This document shows, in pieces, positions 33,584 to 44,324 of a DNA stretch of 64,000 bases. How positions within the stretch are numbered: position 1 is the stretch's first letter; each line of letters starts with the position of its first letter. The notes below the pieces were generated by a model. The model saw only the letters and a program-made list of their open reading frames with translations. It was not told the DNA's origin and searched no databases. Source of the DNA: Chrysaora quinquecirrha (Eukaryota; Cnidaria; Scyphozoa; Semaeostomeae; Pelagiidae); NCBI GenBank assembly GCA_014526335.1, contig JACTAT010000002.1:6326869-6390868 (forward strand), in the 5' to 3' direction. A program made the translations under genes and the position numbers.

Positions 33584-36500
33584 CTGTCTAGATGATGTCC
33601 AGCAGCTTGTAGGCCATCAGCCATCTCATTCTCGATACCACTCCATTCACTTGAAGAGGAATAAACACCGAAAATTAACAAATGACTCGCAGATCAAAAA
33701 ATAAAACCAAAACGTTTAAGCAAAGGAACAATGTATACAAATGCACAAGGCGTACCTAAATAGCTTGCCATATTCACCATGATTTCTTGAGATTTTTATT
33801 TGACGATCTGTTAAACTCTAAGATGTAAGAATAACAACACATGATGTGCCAGATCGATGTAACAGCGACAGGTTTCAAACTTATGACCCATGGCTTTGTA
33901 GGGCAACGATCTACTAAGTCTACTCACTTTGTGTTTGCCTATCTTATGCGTGAATGCGCGGGACGTCTATGGTACCCGCAGTTCATTTAAGAGATGGTAT
34001 ATTGTGGTATTTCCTGTAGTGCTGTGTGGAGAAGAGTCGGCTGTGCTACAGACTGAAACAAAACGAAGGTTGGGTCGTCGGATGCTTTGAACTATGAAGC
34101 TAAAAAGTATTTTTGAGGTTATCATGCACAGAGCGGGAGACCAATGCCTGCGTGCTGCAACAGGCGAACAGAAGTAGAACACTTGAGCCAAGGGAAGTTT
34201 AACTATCCCTGCAGTGCACTGGATATTAAGTAAGGCATGATCGGTTCTTTGGAGAAGAGCACGCTGACAGCTCTCAACGACGGTAGCAGATGAAAAGGCC
34301 TCGGAGTACTAGCAGAAGTATCAGGCAACCGGGTTGCATGAAGGATGAACACCTTGGCGGTCGCCAGAGGTCGACAATGACTGGTGACCAATGCGGAGAA
34401 AAATAGCTTTCCTCTAAGCAATGTTCGCTTTACAAGGCCCCTTTTAGGAGGCCTGCTTTGTGAACCAAATTGCTATAAATGATATTGAAGCAGACAGTAA
34501 TTGTTTTTCATCAATGACTTACTTGTTGAAGTTTCAGCAGGGCACTGATATTCGTTGATAGACTTTCACTGTAGCACTTTATGTCTTCAAATCGCCTAAA
34601 AATGGTCGAGCAATTAATCTCTAAACCAGTTCTCAGGACTGATTACTGAATGTTGGATCCACTCAAGCAACAAATAATCAATCAATCGATCGCTATAACC
34701 AATCATCAATAAATTCTTCAGCTAGTCAATCATAATCATTCAATCGAGTTGGAGCATTCACTCACTTAATCAACCATTGAATCACCTCAATCGCTCACTC
34801 AATCAACCGATAAACTATTCAACTAGTCAATCATAATTAGTCTATTGACTGTTTATCCTTCGGGCAGTCAGCCAGTTAATGAATCGCCGAGTCTCTCAGT
34901 CGATCACTCAATTCAACAATCATAATCAGTCAATCGATAATTAAGCATAAGAACAGTCACTTAGTTAATCAACAAGTGATTCACACAGTCTTTCAGTCGA
35001 TCACTCAATCAAACAATTAATTATTCGATCATCACAACCATTCAATCAACATGTAATCCAGCTTATTAATCATAATCAGTCAATCAACAGTTAACCATTA
35101 TAGCAATCACGCAGTTAATCAAGCCAGTGAATCACCCAGTCTTTCAGTCGATCATTCAATCACACAACTAATCATTCGATCATCACAACCATCTAATTAA
35201 TATGTTATTCAGAAAATCAACCATAATCAGCCAATCAACATTTATTTATTAGAGCAATCACGCAGTTAATCAAACCAGTGAATCATCCAGTCTTTCAATC
35301 GATCAATCGATCACTCAATCAAACAATCAAACAATACAATCAGTCAATCACTCAACAAATAACACAGTCACTCAATAAATCAGTCAGACTTAACTGAATC
35401 TTGGACTTATCATTTCTCACACTGAATAAGCGATATAATCCTTCAGGACTCTGTATAGCTGCCTAGACTTATTACATTCGTTGTAGTCTACGCTCCTCCA
35501 CACTCCACCACCCCGCTCCAAATCCACTCATAGGAAGCAGCTGTTTCCGAAAGAGTGGGAGGAAGATAATAAGTCTAATCGCTGCCTATTAACCAATGTT
35601 CAAAGGCCATATCATAAAAAACAAGATTTTACAAAACAAATCTTACTGATCTGGCTTTTTGACACTTGCATTAGTCACTCCAACCATCTTCCAGCGTGTC
35701 ATATTCAGCTAGAGATAGAAATATTTTCGAAAATCAATGATAAGGAGTGAATTGTTTATTTATTCTAAATATTTAGTTGTCATGAATGGCGAACACATAG
35801 GATAGATTTTTCCACAAGTGGCATACCATAATAGATGGGATTCGAACCCAAGACTGCACGATCAGAGAGCCAACGACGGTTCCACGGAGCTATAGAGCTC
35901 AATGAAATCGCCGAGTAACTCTCCAAGCCATTCAACCCAAGGCTCTCCTCCAGTTTGACTTTTGTGTTTCAGCTATTTTGAGCCTTCTGCAGCACCATAC
36001 ATATTTGTATTGATTTGAGAATTGTCATGCTTCCAGCTTTTGTAGCCTTGGAAAGTGAAAATTTCATCCATATTTACGCATGATTTAAAGAAACGAGTAA
36101 AAGAAACAAGTCGATCTTTGAAATTTCCGACTTAAGGCCAACAATTTCGCGCGTATTGGTCTAGCCAAGGGTATCATTTTGGTAGAAGTTGATCTAGCCA
36201 GGGTACAAGCTTCTCGGAAAAATTAGCCTAGCCAGCAGTACCATTTTGAATATGATGGCGGCACACCCCTATTCAAAATTCGGCCCAGAACCCCCCGTGA
36301 TGTTGCCGGGTTCTGGAAAACAGCTGCGAACTAGAATCATAGAAAAGAGACACGTGCATAAAGAATTTTTAGCTTTTCTAAAGAACCAAACCTTTGATTG
36401 AAAACCAGTTGAAATTGCACTTTCTTTCCAGTTGACTTCCTAGAAAATAGCATTATCATAATCAGGAAAAATATCATCTTCAGTATCAAAGACACTGCTG

Positions 36501-39500
36501 TGATCGTCAAATAATAATTGTAACTGTTATTGCAATCGTTTTCATCTTCATTGTGATCATCACTATCATTATCAATCTTTGATCGTTATTTCCTATCATT
36601 GTCGTTTTTGTAATCATCATGATCCTTGCTAATCATGATGTTCATTTCCATTGTCAATAACGTTGTCAATTCATTGTCATTGTCAGCGTAATTGCCAAAG
36701 TCAATTGTCATTGCCTTTCCCAAAATCATGGTCCTCATCGTCATCAACATCTTCACACTAAACTTCATGGCCATCAATGTCGTCAATACCAGAATTGTCA
36801 ATTATTTTGGTCATCATGACATTTGTTATCATTAATATGTTCTCACTAAAAATCTTACCTGATGCATCTTACCTGATTCAGAAAGCCAATGAAAATCTTG
36901 TCTTGGGAAATAGTCGGATGTGAAGCTAATCTCAGCAAAAAGCACTAAAAATAAAGAAAATATATTAGCAATTCACGAAGCACAAAGCAACCCTAATTTG
37001 AGGCTGCTTAATTTACAAGTCCTGTGCGTGAATTTAAGCCCTGGGCAAACGATCAAACATTGTTGGTCAAACATTATAAATTTGTTGGCTTTGCAAGCAA
37101 CGTTCAAGCACATCACGAAAAATGCTCAACAAGCAGAATAAGCATAGCAATGCTTTTGAAAAAAACATTTTCTGCTGTCCAAGGGCAACAATGCTTGAAA
37201 AACAATGTTATGCAATGTCATCAAACAATCAAGCATTTTATTTCACAGGCAAATTTCAGTTGTTTGACCAGCAATGTTTGATCTTTTGGCCAGGACCGAT
37301 AGTATGATTCTTAAGCTATGGCTAAACTGGGAGACATGTCTCGCACAACATTGTGTTTCCCAGGGTGGCTAAACATGCAAGAGACAAGCGACCAACATGT
37401 CCCCGAGACATTTGCATGTCGCAAGGACAAAAAATGTTTCTGTTGTCTCCTAGAAACATTTGCGCATCTCTTGCAACAAATTTTGTCACAAACTACAAAG
37501 TTTCCCAGGTGGCAAAACTGGGAGACACAGAGGGGACATCAATGTTGTGTGCCACATGTCTCCTAGTTTAGCCAGGCCTTAACAATAGCAATAATAAACT
37601 AAAAGAACATACCTCTAGCCCCTGCCTTCTTCTCTCGATGAAATCTGGGTCAAATTTATCTGCAGCAAGTTGTAGCTTTGTCATACTTATCTAAAACAGT
37701 GATTTGAAATATCTATATTAGCAAAAAAGAATGGAAATATCTTTGGACATACAGTAGTTTCTGCAAGCCACTCTTTTGAGTCCCCACACTTCAGGGTATG
37801 GCATTTGCGCATCTGCATTTTTCAATAGAACAATAGGCTAACAATATGATGGAAAAATAGAAACAGGCTCTTGCATAGCCAAGATCTAATTCAAAATTAC
37901 CATACTCTGCAAACAAGCTTAGAGTTAGAGTATAAAGGTCAGAGAAAGATCAAATCGATTGACTAAAGGTGGAATTTAAACCCAGATGCAGATCGAAATG
38001 CACCAAATCAGAAAAGTGAAGCTGAATTGGTATTGTTTTTAACACCAGTTAGCTCACTGGAAAACCAATAGTATTAAATGCACAGAACAGGGCTATTGTT
38101 TTGCTTTGGAGCAATTAGGGTCATGGGTCCAATATAAGAGGGGCAAAAGGGTATTTTCGAAGAAAATTAGGGTGTCTCTTGATGTAGGCTTATACATGCC
38201 ATATACAAGTCCCATCCTTGTGTATAGATTGAAGGGGAGAACTTCTCCATTTGCGGCTGTGCTGTCTTTGGCTATACCACTGGTGAAGGTGAAGGTGGAC
38301 CAGGGTTTTAGCGCCAGTCGCTAGGGTCTTAGTAGTAGGTTAACTAATAGAGACCTCAACCCTCACTGTGACACTACTGTGGTTGGGCTTGAACCCTGAC
38401 CACCTTCAAGTGAGAATAAGGACTGAGAATAAATATATGAGTTGCTTACTCTCTTTTCAGGCAAAGGTGGCATGACAATCTGGAATAAAAAGAAAAATTT
38501 ACTCATTTTCAGTTATATGACAGACAATATGTAAAACTTAATGCTCTCTTTAATTGAACAACTATTGCACAACATTGTACAATATGACTATTGACATTTA
38601 AGTACATTAAATTACTGTGCAACTTGCTGTTCTATTTTCAATATTGATGACCGAAGAGGATTGGATAGGGGGGTTTTTTCCCTATAACATTTTCATAAAA
38701 ATGATTAGGATGGAGTCTGTATTCTGCTCTAGTACAACCTTCCAAAATCTCTGTATGCCAATCAAAATAGAGAGAATTTCACTCTTTCAATAGGAGCACA
38801 ATTAAAGGACTTCCATGAAATCAATAGAATTTACAGCAAGGGTGAGAGGATTCCAAAGGAGTGAATCACCCCTTGACAAAATAAGAGACAATTTCCTGAG
38901 AGCCAAAAAATTCAGTCTTCTATTTTTTCCCTGAACTGATTTTAACAAATTATGTTCAATATATACTTACAAATGGATAAGTAATCATAAGATAATTTCT
39001 CAATAACTCAAATTCGCTATATCTTCTCCATAAAGCTGAGCCTGAATCACCACTCAGTCCTGACTCTATTGGTCTAGAATAAAATTAAATATGTCATTAT
39101 AAAATGAATTACATCAAATTTTTAATTCAGATCCATAATTTTTTGGGTCTCAGGGGAAAAAAAGTTTCAAGGCCACACCCCTTTGGACTCTTGGAAACTA
39201 TTCTGTATGACATGATGGTATGATAAGTATGGATATGGCTTGCAGGTATGACAATCAATAATAAACTTGGAAAATAGCACGAAGGCAATAAGACCAAATG
39301 TATTGCCTATACCCCCCCCCCTCTATCTGAGTTTCAAAGACCATATTTTAGGAAAGCTGGGGTGTAGACGTCCGTCAATCCCCAAGTAGGGTGCCACTGA
39401 CTGTGACATTGCTAAAAAAATGTAAAAAACTTTTCTTAAAGGTGGTTGCAGAATTGGACATGACACTTGCACACCCGATTTGACAAGGCTAACACAATAG

Positions 39501-40064
39501 GACAGAACAAAAGGGGCTCTAGCACACCCGAGACATCGTCGAAAACTGCCATACTCTGCAAACGGCGCAAAAAGAAGACTTTGGAGCTTGGGCACCTCAC
39601 CTTATACAGCTCATTGTCTTTACCTTATACAGCAGCCCCCCCCCCCCCTATCAAGACTATAGAAAAACCACAATTTGCTCATTTTCACTGAGGCATTTTT
39701 TGTGGTTCATTCCTTTTATTTAATTTGCTTAACTCCTTGTTTTCATGCACGTATACTTTCCCCTGTCCTGCAGAACAAATCGCGGACCAGCAAGCAACAG
39801 AGGCCCTTAGTTAGCCTTTGCATACTGCCCCCGCTACGTACATAGACGGACAAACAGGCAGTCTTTTGGCCTAAAGCCAGTTAGCCAGCTAATCTTTTAT
39901 CAAACACACGACTCAACTCACCTAGTCTCAACAAGATAGACAGTGTAAGGCTCTTTGAGAATATCAGTTTTTCTTCTCTCTGACTCCACCACAGCTATTT
40001 CCATCGCATTCAGCAAGGCTCCATCAGGAAAGTAGAGCTTTTTGCTTCCCTTGCTGACAGCCAT
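33584..40064 (-). CDS. SNX4: Sorting nexin-4, 3' (BAR-domain) exons missing
   Basis: SNX4 is a PX-BAR sorting nexin that recycles cargo from early endosomes and supports autophagy. Ten minus-strand exons are seen: 40064-39922 (MAVSKGSKKLYFPDG to YTVYLVETR), 39073-38971 (LWRRYSEFELLRNYL), 38479-38450 (IVMPPLPEKR), 37690-37613 (FDPDFIERRRQGLE), about 36944-36874 (LLRLASHPTISQDKIF), 36439-36392 (EVNWKESAISTGFQSK), 35708-35647, 34595-34523 (RFEDIKCYSESL), 33817-33756 (NHGEYGKLF) and 33649-33584 (EWSGIENEMADGLQAAGHHL). The YTVYLVETR...RRYSEFELLR and PPLPEKR blocks are the PX phosphoinositide-binding core; the last exons start the BAR domain. About 247 of roughly 450 residues are present. The last visible exon ends in an open donor at 33583, and no continuation is found before RPS13. 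The exon 6 donor gtttgg is weak. Confidence 0.93.
34660..35400. repeat. CAATCA-rich satellite with 151-bp period
   Basis: Short caatcaatc / cactcaatc units are organised into a longer unit. The block cagtctttcagtcgatcact starts at 34986, 35137 and 35288, exactly 151 bp apart each time, with gatcatcacaacca in two of the intervening units. It lies in a SNX4 intron. Confidence 0.85.
35465..35582. mobile_element. MITE with TAGACTTATTAC ends, copy 1
   Basis: It starts ctagacttattacattcgtt and ends agataataagtctaatcg, with inverse ends. The internal agctgtttccgaaagagtgg is shared with 50655-50800. A further relative is at 58010-58165. Confidence 0.6.
35815..35905 (-). repeat. tRNA-like SINE piece with Pol III B box
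   Basis: On the minus strand the segment reads tagctccgtggaaccgtcgt ... cttgggttcgaatcccatct. TAGCTCCGTGG resembles an A box and GGTTCGAATCC is a perfect B box. The length and lack of a closed acceptor stem indicate a tRNA-derived SINE head rather than a working tRNA. Confidence 0.55.
36500..36840. repeat. Degenerate ATC/TCATCG simple repeat
   Basis: Imperfect tcatcatt, tcattgtcaa and tcgtcatcaac units lie between SNX4 exons 5 and 6. They produce chance open frames. Confidence 0.6.
37036..37298. repeat. Foldback element, CCAAACGATCAAACATTG family
   Basis: The left arm is aagccctgggcaaacgatca. The right arm is agcaatgtttgatcttttgg, ending in ccagga. It is in a SNX4 intron, 14 bases from the adjacent MITE. 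Confidence 0.75.
37311..37582. mobile_element. MITE, GGCTAAACT...AGTTTAGCC family, copy 2, flanked by TTAA
   Basis: The element reads GCTATGGCTAAACTGGGAGA ... TCTCCTAGTTTAGCCAGGCC. It is flanked on the left by TTAA (37311-37314) and on the right by TTAA (about 37579), the target duplication of piggyBac-type elements. The interior is noncoding and shares landmarks with 21597-21868. Confidence 0.7.
37793..37917. mobile_element. MITE with GCAGAGTATGG ends, copy 2
   Basis: It carries agggtatggcatttgcgcat, aatagaacaataggctaaca and terminal accatactctgc. Same order of landmarks as 27652-27782. In a SNX4 intron. Confidence 0.55.
38280..38400 (+). repeat. Dispersed repeat (agtagtaggttaactaat), plus orientation
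   Basis: The segment cgccagtcgctagggtctta then gtagtaggttaactaataga and gacctcaaccctcactgtga is shared with 57005-57110 and inverted at 15840-15990. The gggcttgaaccctgacc part resembles a degenerate Pol III B box. Confidence 0.55.
39440..39560. mobile_element. MITE with GCAGAGTATGG ends, copy 3
   Basis: It carries gacacttgcacacccgattt, aaggctaacacaatagg and gaaaactgccatactctgca in the family order. Its left end is degraded. SNX4 intron 1. Confidence 0.5.
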
Positions 40065-40461
40065 TTTGTCTTCCTTGGCTCAAGTGACGTCAAACTGAAC
40101 TTTGTTATGCTTGACTGGGTTTTGAATAAGGCAACCTCTCACGGGGGCTAGGAGAGAAGGGGAGGGGAAGGGAAGGGAAAAGAAAAAGGGGGCCAGGGTG
40201 CTGAAAGTACACATTTTGTCCAAGGGGCTTTTAGAATAAGGGATTTGTTTGGGTAACTATTTCCGTAATTCTTTACGAAGTGTCTCATCTCGATGTCTAA
40301 AAACACTGCTTCGTTGGCCCTTTGGATTCCTGTAGGGTTCCTGTATCTTGTTGGAACTCCTATGCTGAAATTCTATTTCACTGCCCGCTTTTGCTTCATC
40401 CCCCTCCCCCTTAAACAATGTCGTTTGGGATTAAAATTTACGGCCAATTCTGGCTTCGGAC
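40065..40461. other. Upstream region of SNX4
   Basis: No TATA box is seen near the ATG at 40064 on the minus strand. A purine-rich ggggaggggaagggaaggga tract lies at about 40158. No other gene was recognised. Confidence 0.4.
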
Positions 40462-40786
40462 CAGGGCATCTTTTAAGGATATATGACTGCTGGGGCAAAA
40501 GTTTCAAAGGGCCCATACCTTCTAACTATACAAATATCATTCCCGTGAACTTATTCTCCTGACACAGGGCATATTGTAAGGAAATTTCTCAAGACCACTG
40601 GGGTGTTTGTGGCAAAGTCGCACAACGCACTGGAGGTTTGTTTATCAAGGGGGCTCAGGGGGCATGCTCCCCCAGAAAATTTTCCAAAATACCACCTGCA
40701 GATTGCCTTAGATTGGTGAGGTGGGGCAGCCGATGGGGCCTGGTGGGGCAACTACCCCACCACTCAGCATGTTAAAAGATGCCCTG
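40462..40786. mobile_element. 325-bp MITE with perfect 15-bp terminal inverted repeats
   Basis: The left end CAGGGCATCTTTTAA (40462-40476) is the exact inverse of TTAAAAGATGCCCTG (40772-40786). A second internal cagggcatattgtaa at about 40565 repeats part of the end. It is noncoding and lies between SNX4 and the Arg-rich gene. Confidence 0.75.
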
Positions 40787-41070
40787 CACCTTTTGTTCGC
40801 AAGATGCACATCTTTAGCGCAATTACAATATTGTTTCAAGTTAGACATGAGCTTGCTCTGTTACGCAGAGTTGCTGGACAATTAAACTACTGTGAGCAAA
40901 CAGCCCTTGCGTTTTTGTTGTTTTGGATATTGCTGTTTGGAAAGAATAGGACTCACGTAATAAGTCAGTTTTCGCACTAAGTTATGCTCAATTTCTCAAG
41001 TAAGAAATAATGCGTTTTCATACAAGTGAATCAGAAGAGTAAAATTATAATTAGTTAGTTCTTGAATTTT

Positions 41071-41076
41071 TTTAAT
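41071..41076 (-). terminator. Candidate polyadenylation signal ATTAAA of the Arg-rich gene
   Basis: The minus strand reads ATTAAA about 115 bases past the stop codon at 41190, within an AT-rich stretch. It is the nearest good signal downstream. The call is by position only. Confidence 0.4.
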
Positions 41077-41179
41077 TATACTGTAGTGGTTATATTGTTC
41101 TTAGGTGAAATAAATGCAGTAATTGGCGGTCTGATTCAAGTATATCATCGTCTGCTCTAGCCACGTCTTCTTTGGCGAC

Positions 41180-41470
41180 TCCATCGTCTTCAGCCCCATC
41201 TTCGTCTTCTGCTGGATCTTCGTCTTCTACTGGATCTTCGTCGCCGTCTGCTCGATCTTCGACGTCTTCTGCTCCATCTTCGACGTCTTCTACTCGATCT
41301 CCGTCGTCTTCTGCTTGCCCTTCGACGACGTCTGGTCGATCTTCGACGTCTTCTACTCGATCTCCGTCGTCTTCTGCTTGACCTTCGACGACGTCTGGTC
41401 GATCTTCGTCGTCTTCTGCTCGATCTTCTTCGCCGTCTGACCCAGCTTCGTCTTCGTCTTCCTCTTGCAG
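41180..41470. repeat. 21-bp coding minisatellite inside the Arg-rich gene
   Basis: On the minus strand, units of agaagacgacgaagatcgag plus one base repeat about 11 times in frame, each encoding five Arg and two Ser/Thr. Neighbouring 42-bp pairs are near-identical, for example two copies of the block with tcgtcgaaggtcaagcagaa / tcgtcgaagggcaagcagaa. This indicates recent expansion by unit duplication. Copy number is likely to vary between alleles. Confidence 0.85.
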
Positions 41471-43095
41471 CTGCCCTCACGATGGCCCTGGCTATTCTCC
41501 CTAGGGCTCTGACGAAAGGTTTGGGATCTGAAACCTTCTGGTTACCATCTGCAAAAGAAATACAAGTTATTCAAACTCGACAGAGCGACGTAAAAGCCAG
41601 TTTAGGCCTTCGATATTGGATACAAATGGGCTTGATATTGGAATTAAATTAGCTACCATGTCTGCTAAAATGTTTGGAACGCAATATCTTCCCCCTCTTC
41701 TGTCAACAATGTTGGTTGTGATGTAGGCAACATTTGGGTACAAGAAACACAGGAAAACTATTCTTAGGCTTTCCTAAACAGCATTATTCTCTGGGAATAA
41801 GTGGGCATGGCCACCTAACATTGCTTAGAATTGCTACTACTTTTTTCTGTAAAAATACCGAAAACCTGTGGGGTGCGTTTAGACTCACAACTTAAGCCCC
41901 ACTACTTCGCTCGATGTTGTTGTCGCTGTTTTTTACAATCGCTCAGTGTGGAGTAACAAATCAAAAATAGGGGAGCGAAAACTGCAGACTCGTGTAGTGA
42001 GACCATGGGGCGTTCCCCAGTCAATTACGCAGGCATTTTACTTTGAATCAAGTTTCAAAGAGAAATTTACCTTCAAGATCTTCGGTTGTGATATCATCAG
42101 TTTCTTGTAAAGATTTTGCCGAGGGATCATCTAAGGCATCTGATTCTGAGTCATTGTCACTGTCGGCCATGTTCGGTTCAGCGAAAGACTGAATTTCGTC
42201 GTTTCCAGCTTCAGCATTTTCTAAAACGACAAAAAATTATTTTGAATAAATTGGGAATTTCGGGGATAAGAAAAAGAAAGATTTAGAGCAATTGAAGAAA
42301 TCGGGCGCATCAGCCCTAATGAAATTCTGCATCAGAGTTTTCGCTTTCTTATTAATACAAGGGAACTCATGATGTAGACGATATGCAGCTACCAAGCAAA
42401 TTTTTGATAGCTTATCGGCCTGGGATCACATGAAACCTTAATAAAGGCTCAGTAAGCTTTAAGGAGCTACGCAAAGGGATATGTATCGGGATATGTTGCT
42501 TTTGATGCGCTTTTTAGTTCAAACGGTTTTGTTGCTACATCAATATCTTTAATCTTGCCATGAATTATCATTTTACCAAGAAAACCGCAATTTTTTTATA
42601 AAAACAGTGCTAGATGCAAAGAGTCTTCGTGTATCACAAAAATGTTTCCACTGTTCTGGCAATTCTGAATACTAACAGAAAGTTTTCATACTTATTCAAC
42701 CAACATACGCACTTCTTTTTTATAAGAATACAGTCTGTAAGAATATTCAGGCTCAAAATTGCCAAAGAACAATATTTAAGAATAACAATGGAAAAGTTCG
42801 AGCCTCAGCAAAAATTAGGATATTCTTATAAAAAAAAAGTGTGTACAACTGTTAGGGATGAAATCTAAGATATTTTCAAAGAAACATTAAGGGCTCGCTC
42901 TGAGTCTAGCTTATTAAAACTAGAGTTCAGGCATCAACTGAGCGAAGGACATATCTAAAGCTACAAATAAAACTTAGCATCTAAATAGGTAAAAATAAAG
43001 GATACCTAAATAAAGGATAAATATATAAATCATCATTTACCAGAATATGCAACTCCAATTACCAGCAGCAGAAGACAGATCGGTTTTAGCAGCAT
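41190..43095 (-). CDS. Secreted preproprotein with acidic pro-segment and Arg/Ser repeat tail
   Basis: Three exons: 43095-43041, 42220-42071 and 41548-41190, with canonical GT-AG sites and matching phase 1 junctions, giving 187 residues. Residues 1-18 (MLLKPICLLLLVIGVAYS) are a signal peptide. Residues 19-68 are acidic (18 Asp/Glu, one Lys; includes EPNMADSDNDSESDALDD). Residues 77-98 (PKPFVRALGRIARAIVRAAA then RG) form a short cationic amphipathic helix. Residues 99-187 are heptads of five Arg plus two small residues (RRRRRSS, RRRRRST; one WS, one AS), ending RRRRWG. The last 96 residues hold 64 Arg and no Cys. Signal peptide, anionic pro-part and cationic C-terminus is the layout of cnidarian antimicrobial precursors such as Hydra arminins, but the repeat tail looks protamine-like and is far longer. 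I know no named family with this tail. A TATA box lies 60-70 bases before the ATG. The plus-strand Ser-rich frame is the antisense shadow. Confidence 0.8.
42709..42841. mobile_element. Short MITE with CACTTTTTTTTATAAGAATA ends, in intron 1 of the Arg-rich gene
   Basis: The left end cacttcttttttataagaat is inverse to the right end attcttataaaaaaaaagtg. Internal attcaggctcaaaattgcc is the partial inverse of the right half. It is related to the element at 22424. Confidence 0.6.
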
Positions 43096-43155
43096 CTTGG
43101 TGACTCTTGAAGATGAACCAGACTGCACTGTGGTGGATCTCCAATGAAGATCCTC

Positions 43156-43164
43156 TTATTTATA
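43156..43164 (-). promoter_or_regulatory. TATA box of the Arg-rich gene
   Basis: The minus strand reads GGGGTATAAATAAGAGGA, with TATAAATAA starting at 43164. Transcription about 30 bases downstream would give a leader of about 35 bases before the ATG at 43095. A strong TATA and short leader fit an inducible or cell-type-specific gene; that reading is inference. Confidence 0.65.
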
Positions 43165-43369
43165 CCCCGTTTGGATTTCCACACCCTTCCCACTCTGTTG
43201 TGTTTATGACACTTGGTTTCTACCACATTTGCATTCCGATACACTTACGTTTATTAATGATAGTTTCTTTTCTATTATACTTCAACAATATTTTTACAAT
43301 ACTGCTATGGTTAAAACAGAAGTTATGTGAACGAGTACGCCCCCATTAACAACAAGGAACTGTATTTCT

Positions 43370-43646
43370 ATATATGTAAAGGTATGGGCTATTAGTAAGA
43401 TCTAAGTAGTTTTCTGACGTGTAGGGAGGGGTAATTAATTGCGCTTCAATTCAATTTTAAAAAATAATTTGACCGTGCTATTGTGCGTGCTCGCCCCCTC
43501 TTCCCTCTCGATCCTTGTTGGTTAAGAAGAAAATTCTCAGGTGGTTCCGGCTGCGTTCCAAGACTAACTTTGTCTCGGTTGCAGTAATTTTTCATTCCCT
43601 GAATGGTAATTTCTTGCACCAATTCTTTAAGCCAGGATCAAAAATT
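43370..43646. other. Intergenic, upstream of the Arg-rich gene
   Basis: No gene or repeat family was identified apart from the repeat remnant that follows at 43647. Confidence 0.4.
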
Positions 43647-43743
43647 GCTCGACATTATGGCGTGATGTTTTTGAAAAAGTTCAAAAAGCAAAAAGCTGAA
43701 AATCGTGGAAACAACAATGTTTGATAGTTTGGCCAAGGCCTAA
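43647..43743. repeat. Right half of a foldback element
   Basis: The segment tggcgtgatgtttttgaaaa then agttcaaaaa, aacaatgtttgatagtttgg and ccaaggccta matches the right half of the copies at 2707 and 20145. Confidence 0.65.
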
Positions 43744-44039
43744 CTTTGCGTTGGGAAACAAGACCATCAACTTTTTCAATATGTTTTTCGTAGGAATATC
43801 ATTCAATACACAAGAAACTACTTCTCTCCAATTATTTAAACTGAAATTCAAGTTATCAAATATACAAAACAATTACAAATAATTACAAATATACGTTTCT
43901 TTTTATTGCTTTTATATGGGCAAATCTATAGGCCTTGCTCAGACGAAAGCCTTTAGTTTATAACTGAAGACTGTTAACACAATTTCTGAGTAGGGATGTT
44001 ATTACATCTCAAGCAGTCTTTAACGTGCTTATAGCACAG

Positions 44040-44302
44040 ACAGTAACAAACGATCAGACAATGTATGTCAAACATTTGAAATCTGTTTTCCAAATAATGT
44101 CTGAATGTTTTGCCACGTCACAAACATTGCTCGACAACCAGAACTGGCTGAACAATGTTTAAAAAAACATTTAAAAAACATTTCCATAACGTTTGAACAG
44201 CAGTTTTTATGCAAAGTAGCAGAGCCAAAAAAACACAGTTTCTGGACGGTAAATTCACAAATGTTTGACAAACAATGTTTGCTCGTTTTGCCAGGGCCTT
44301 GG
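44040..44302. repeat. Foldback element near the GPR155 3' end
   Basis: The left arm is aacaaacgatcagacaatg. The right arm is gtttgacaaacaatgtttgc then tcgttttgccagggcctt. It ends 23 bases before the GPR155 stop codon, so it may be part of the 3' UTR. Confidence 0.7.
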
Positions 44303-44324
44303 CATCAACAAAACATTCAATAAA

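Noticed and set aside
41172..41381. Plus-strand Ser-rich open frame (SSSAPSSSSAG...)
   Set aside because: It is the antisense of the 21-bp coding repeat. The minus strand has a signal peptide, three phase-matched exons and a TATA box; the plus strand has none of these.
41190..43095. Arg/Ser tail as a sperm protamine or an SR splicing factor
   Set aside because: Both are nuclear, and this protein starts with a clear signal peptide and an acidic pro-segment. There is no RNA-binding domain. Kept only as a compositional comparison.
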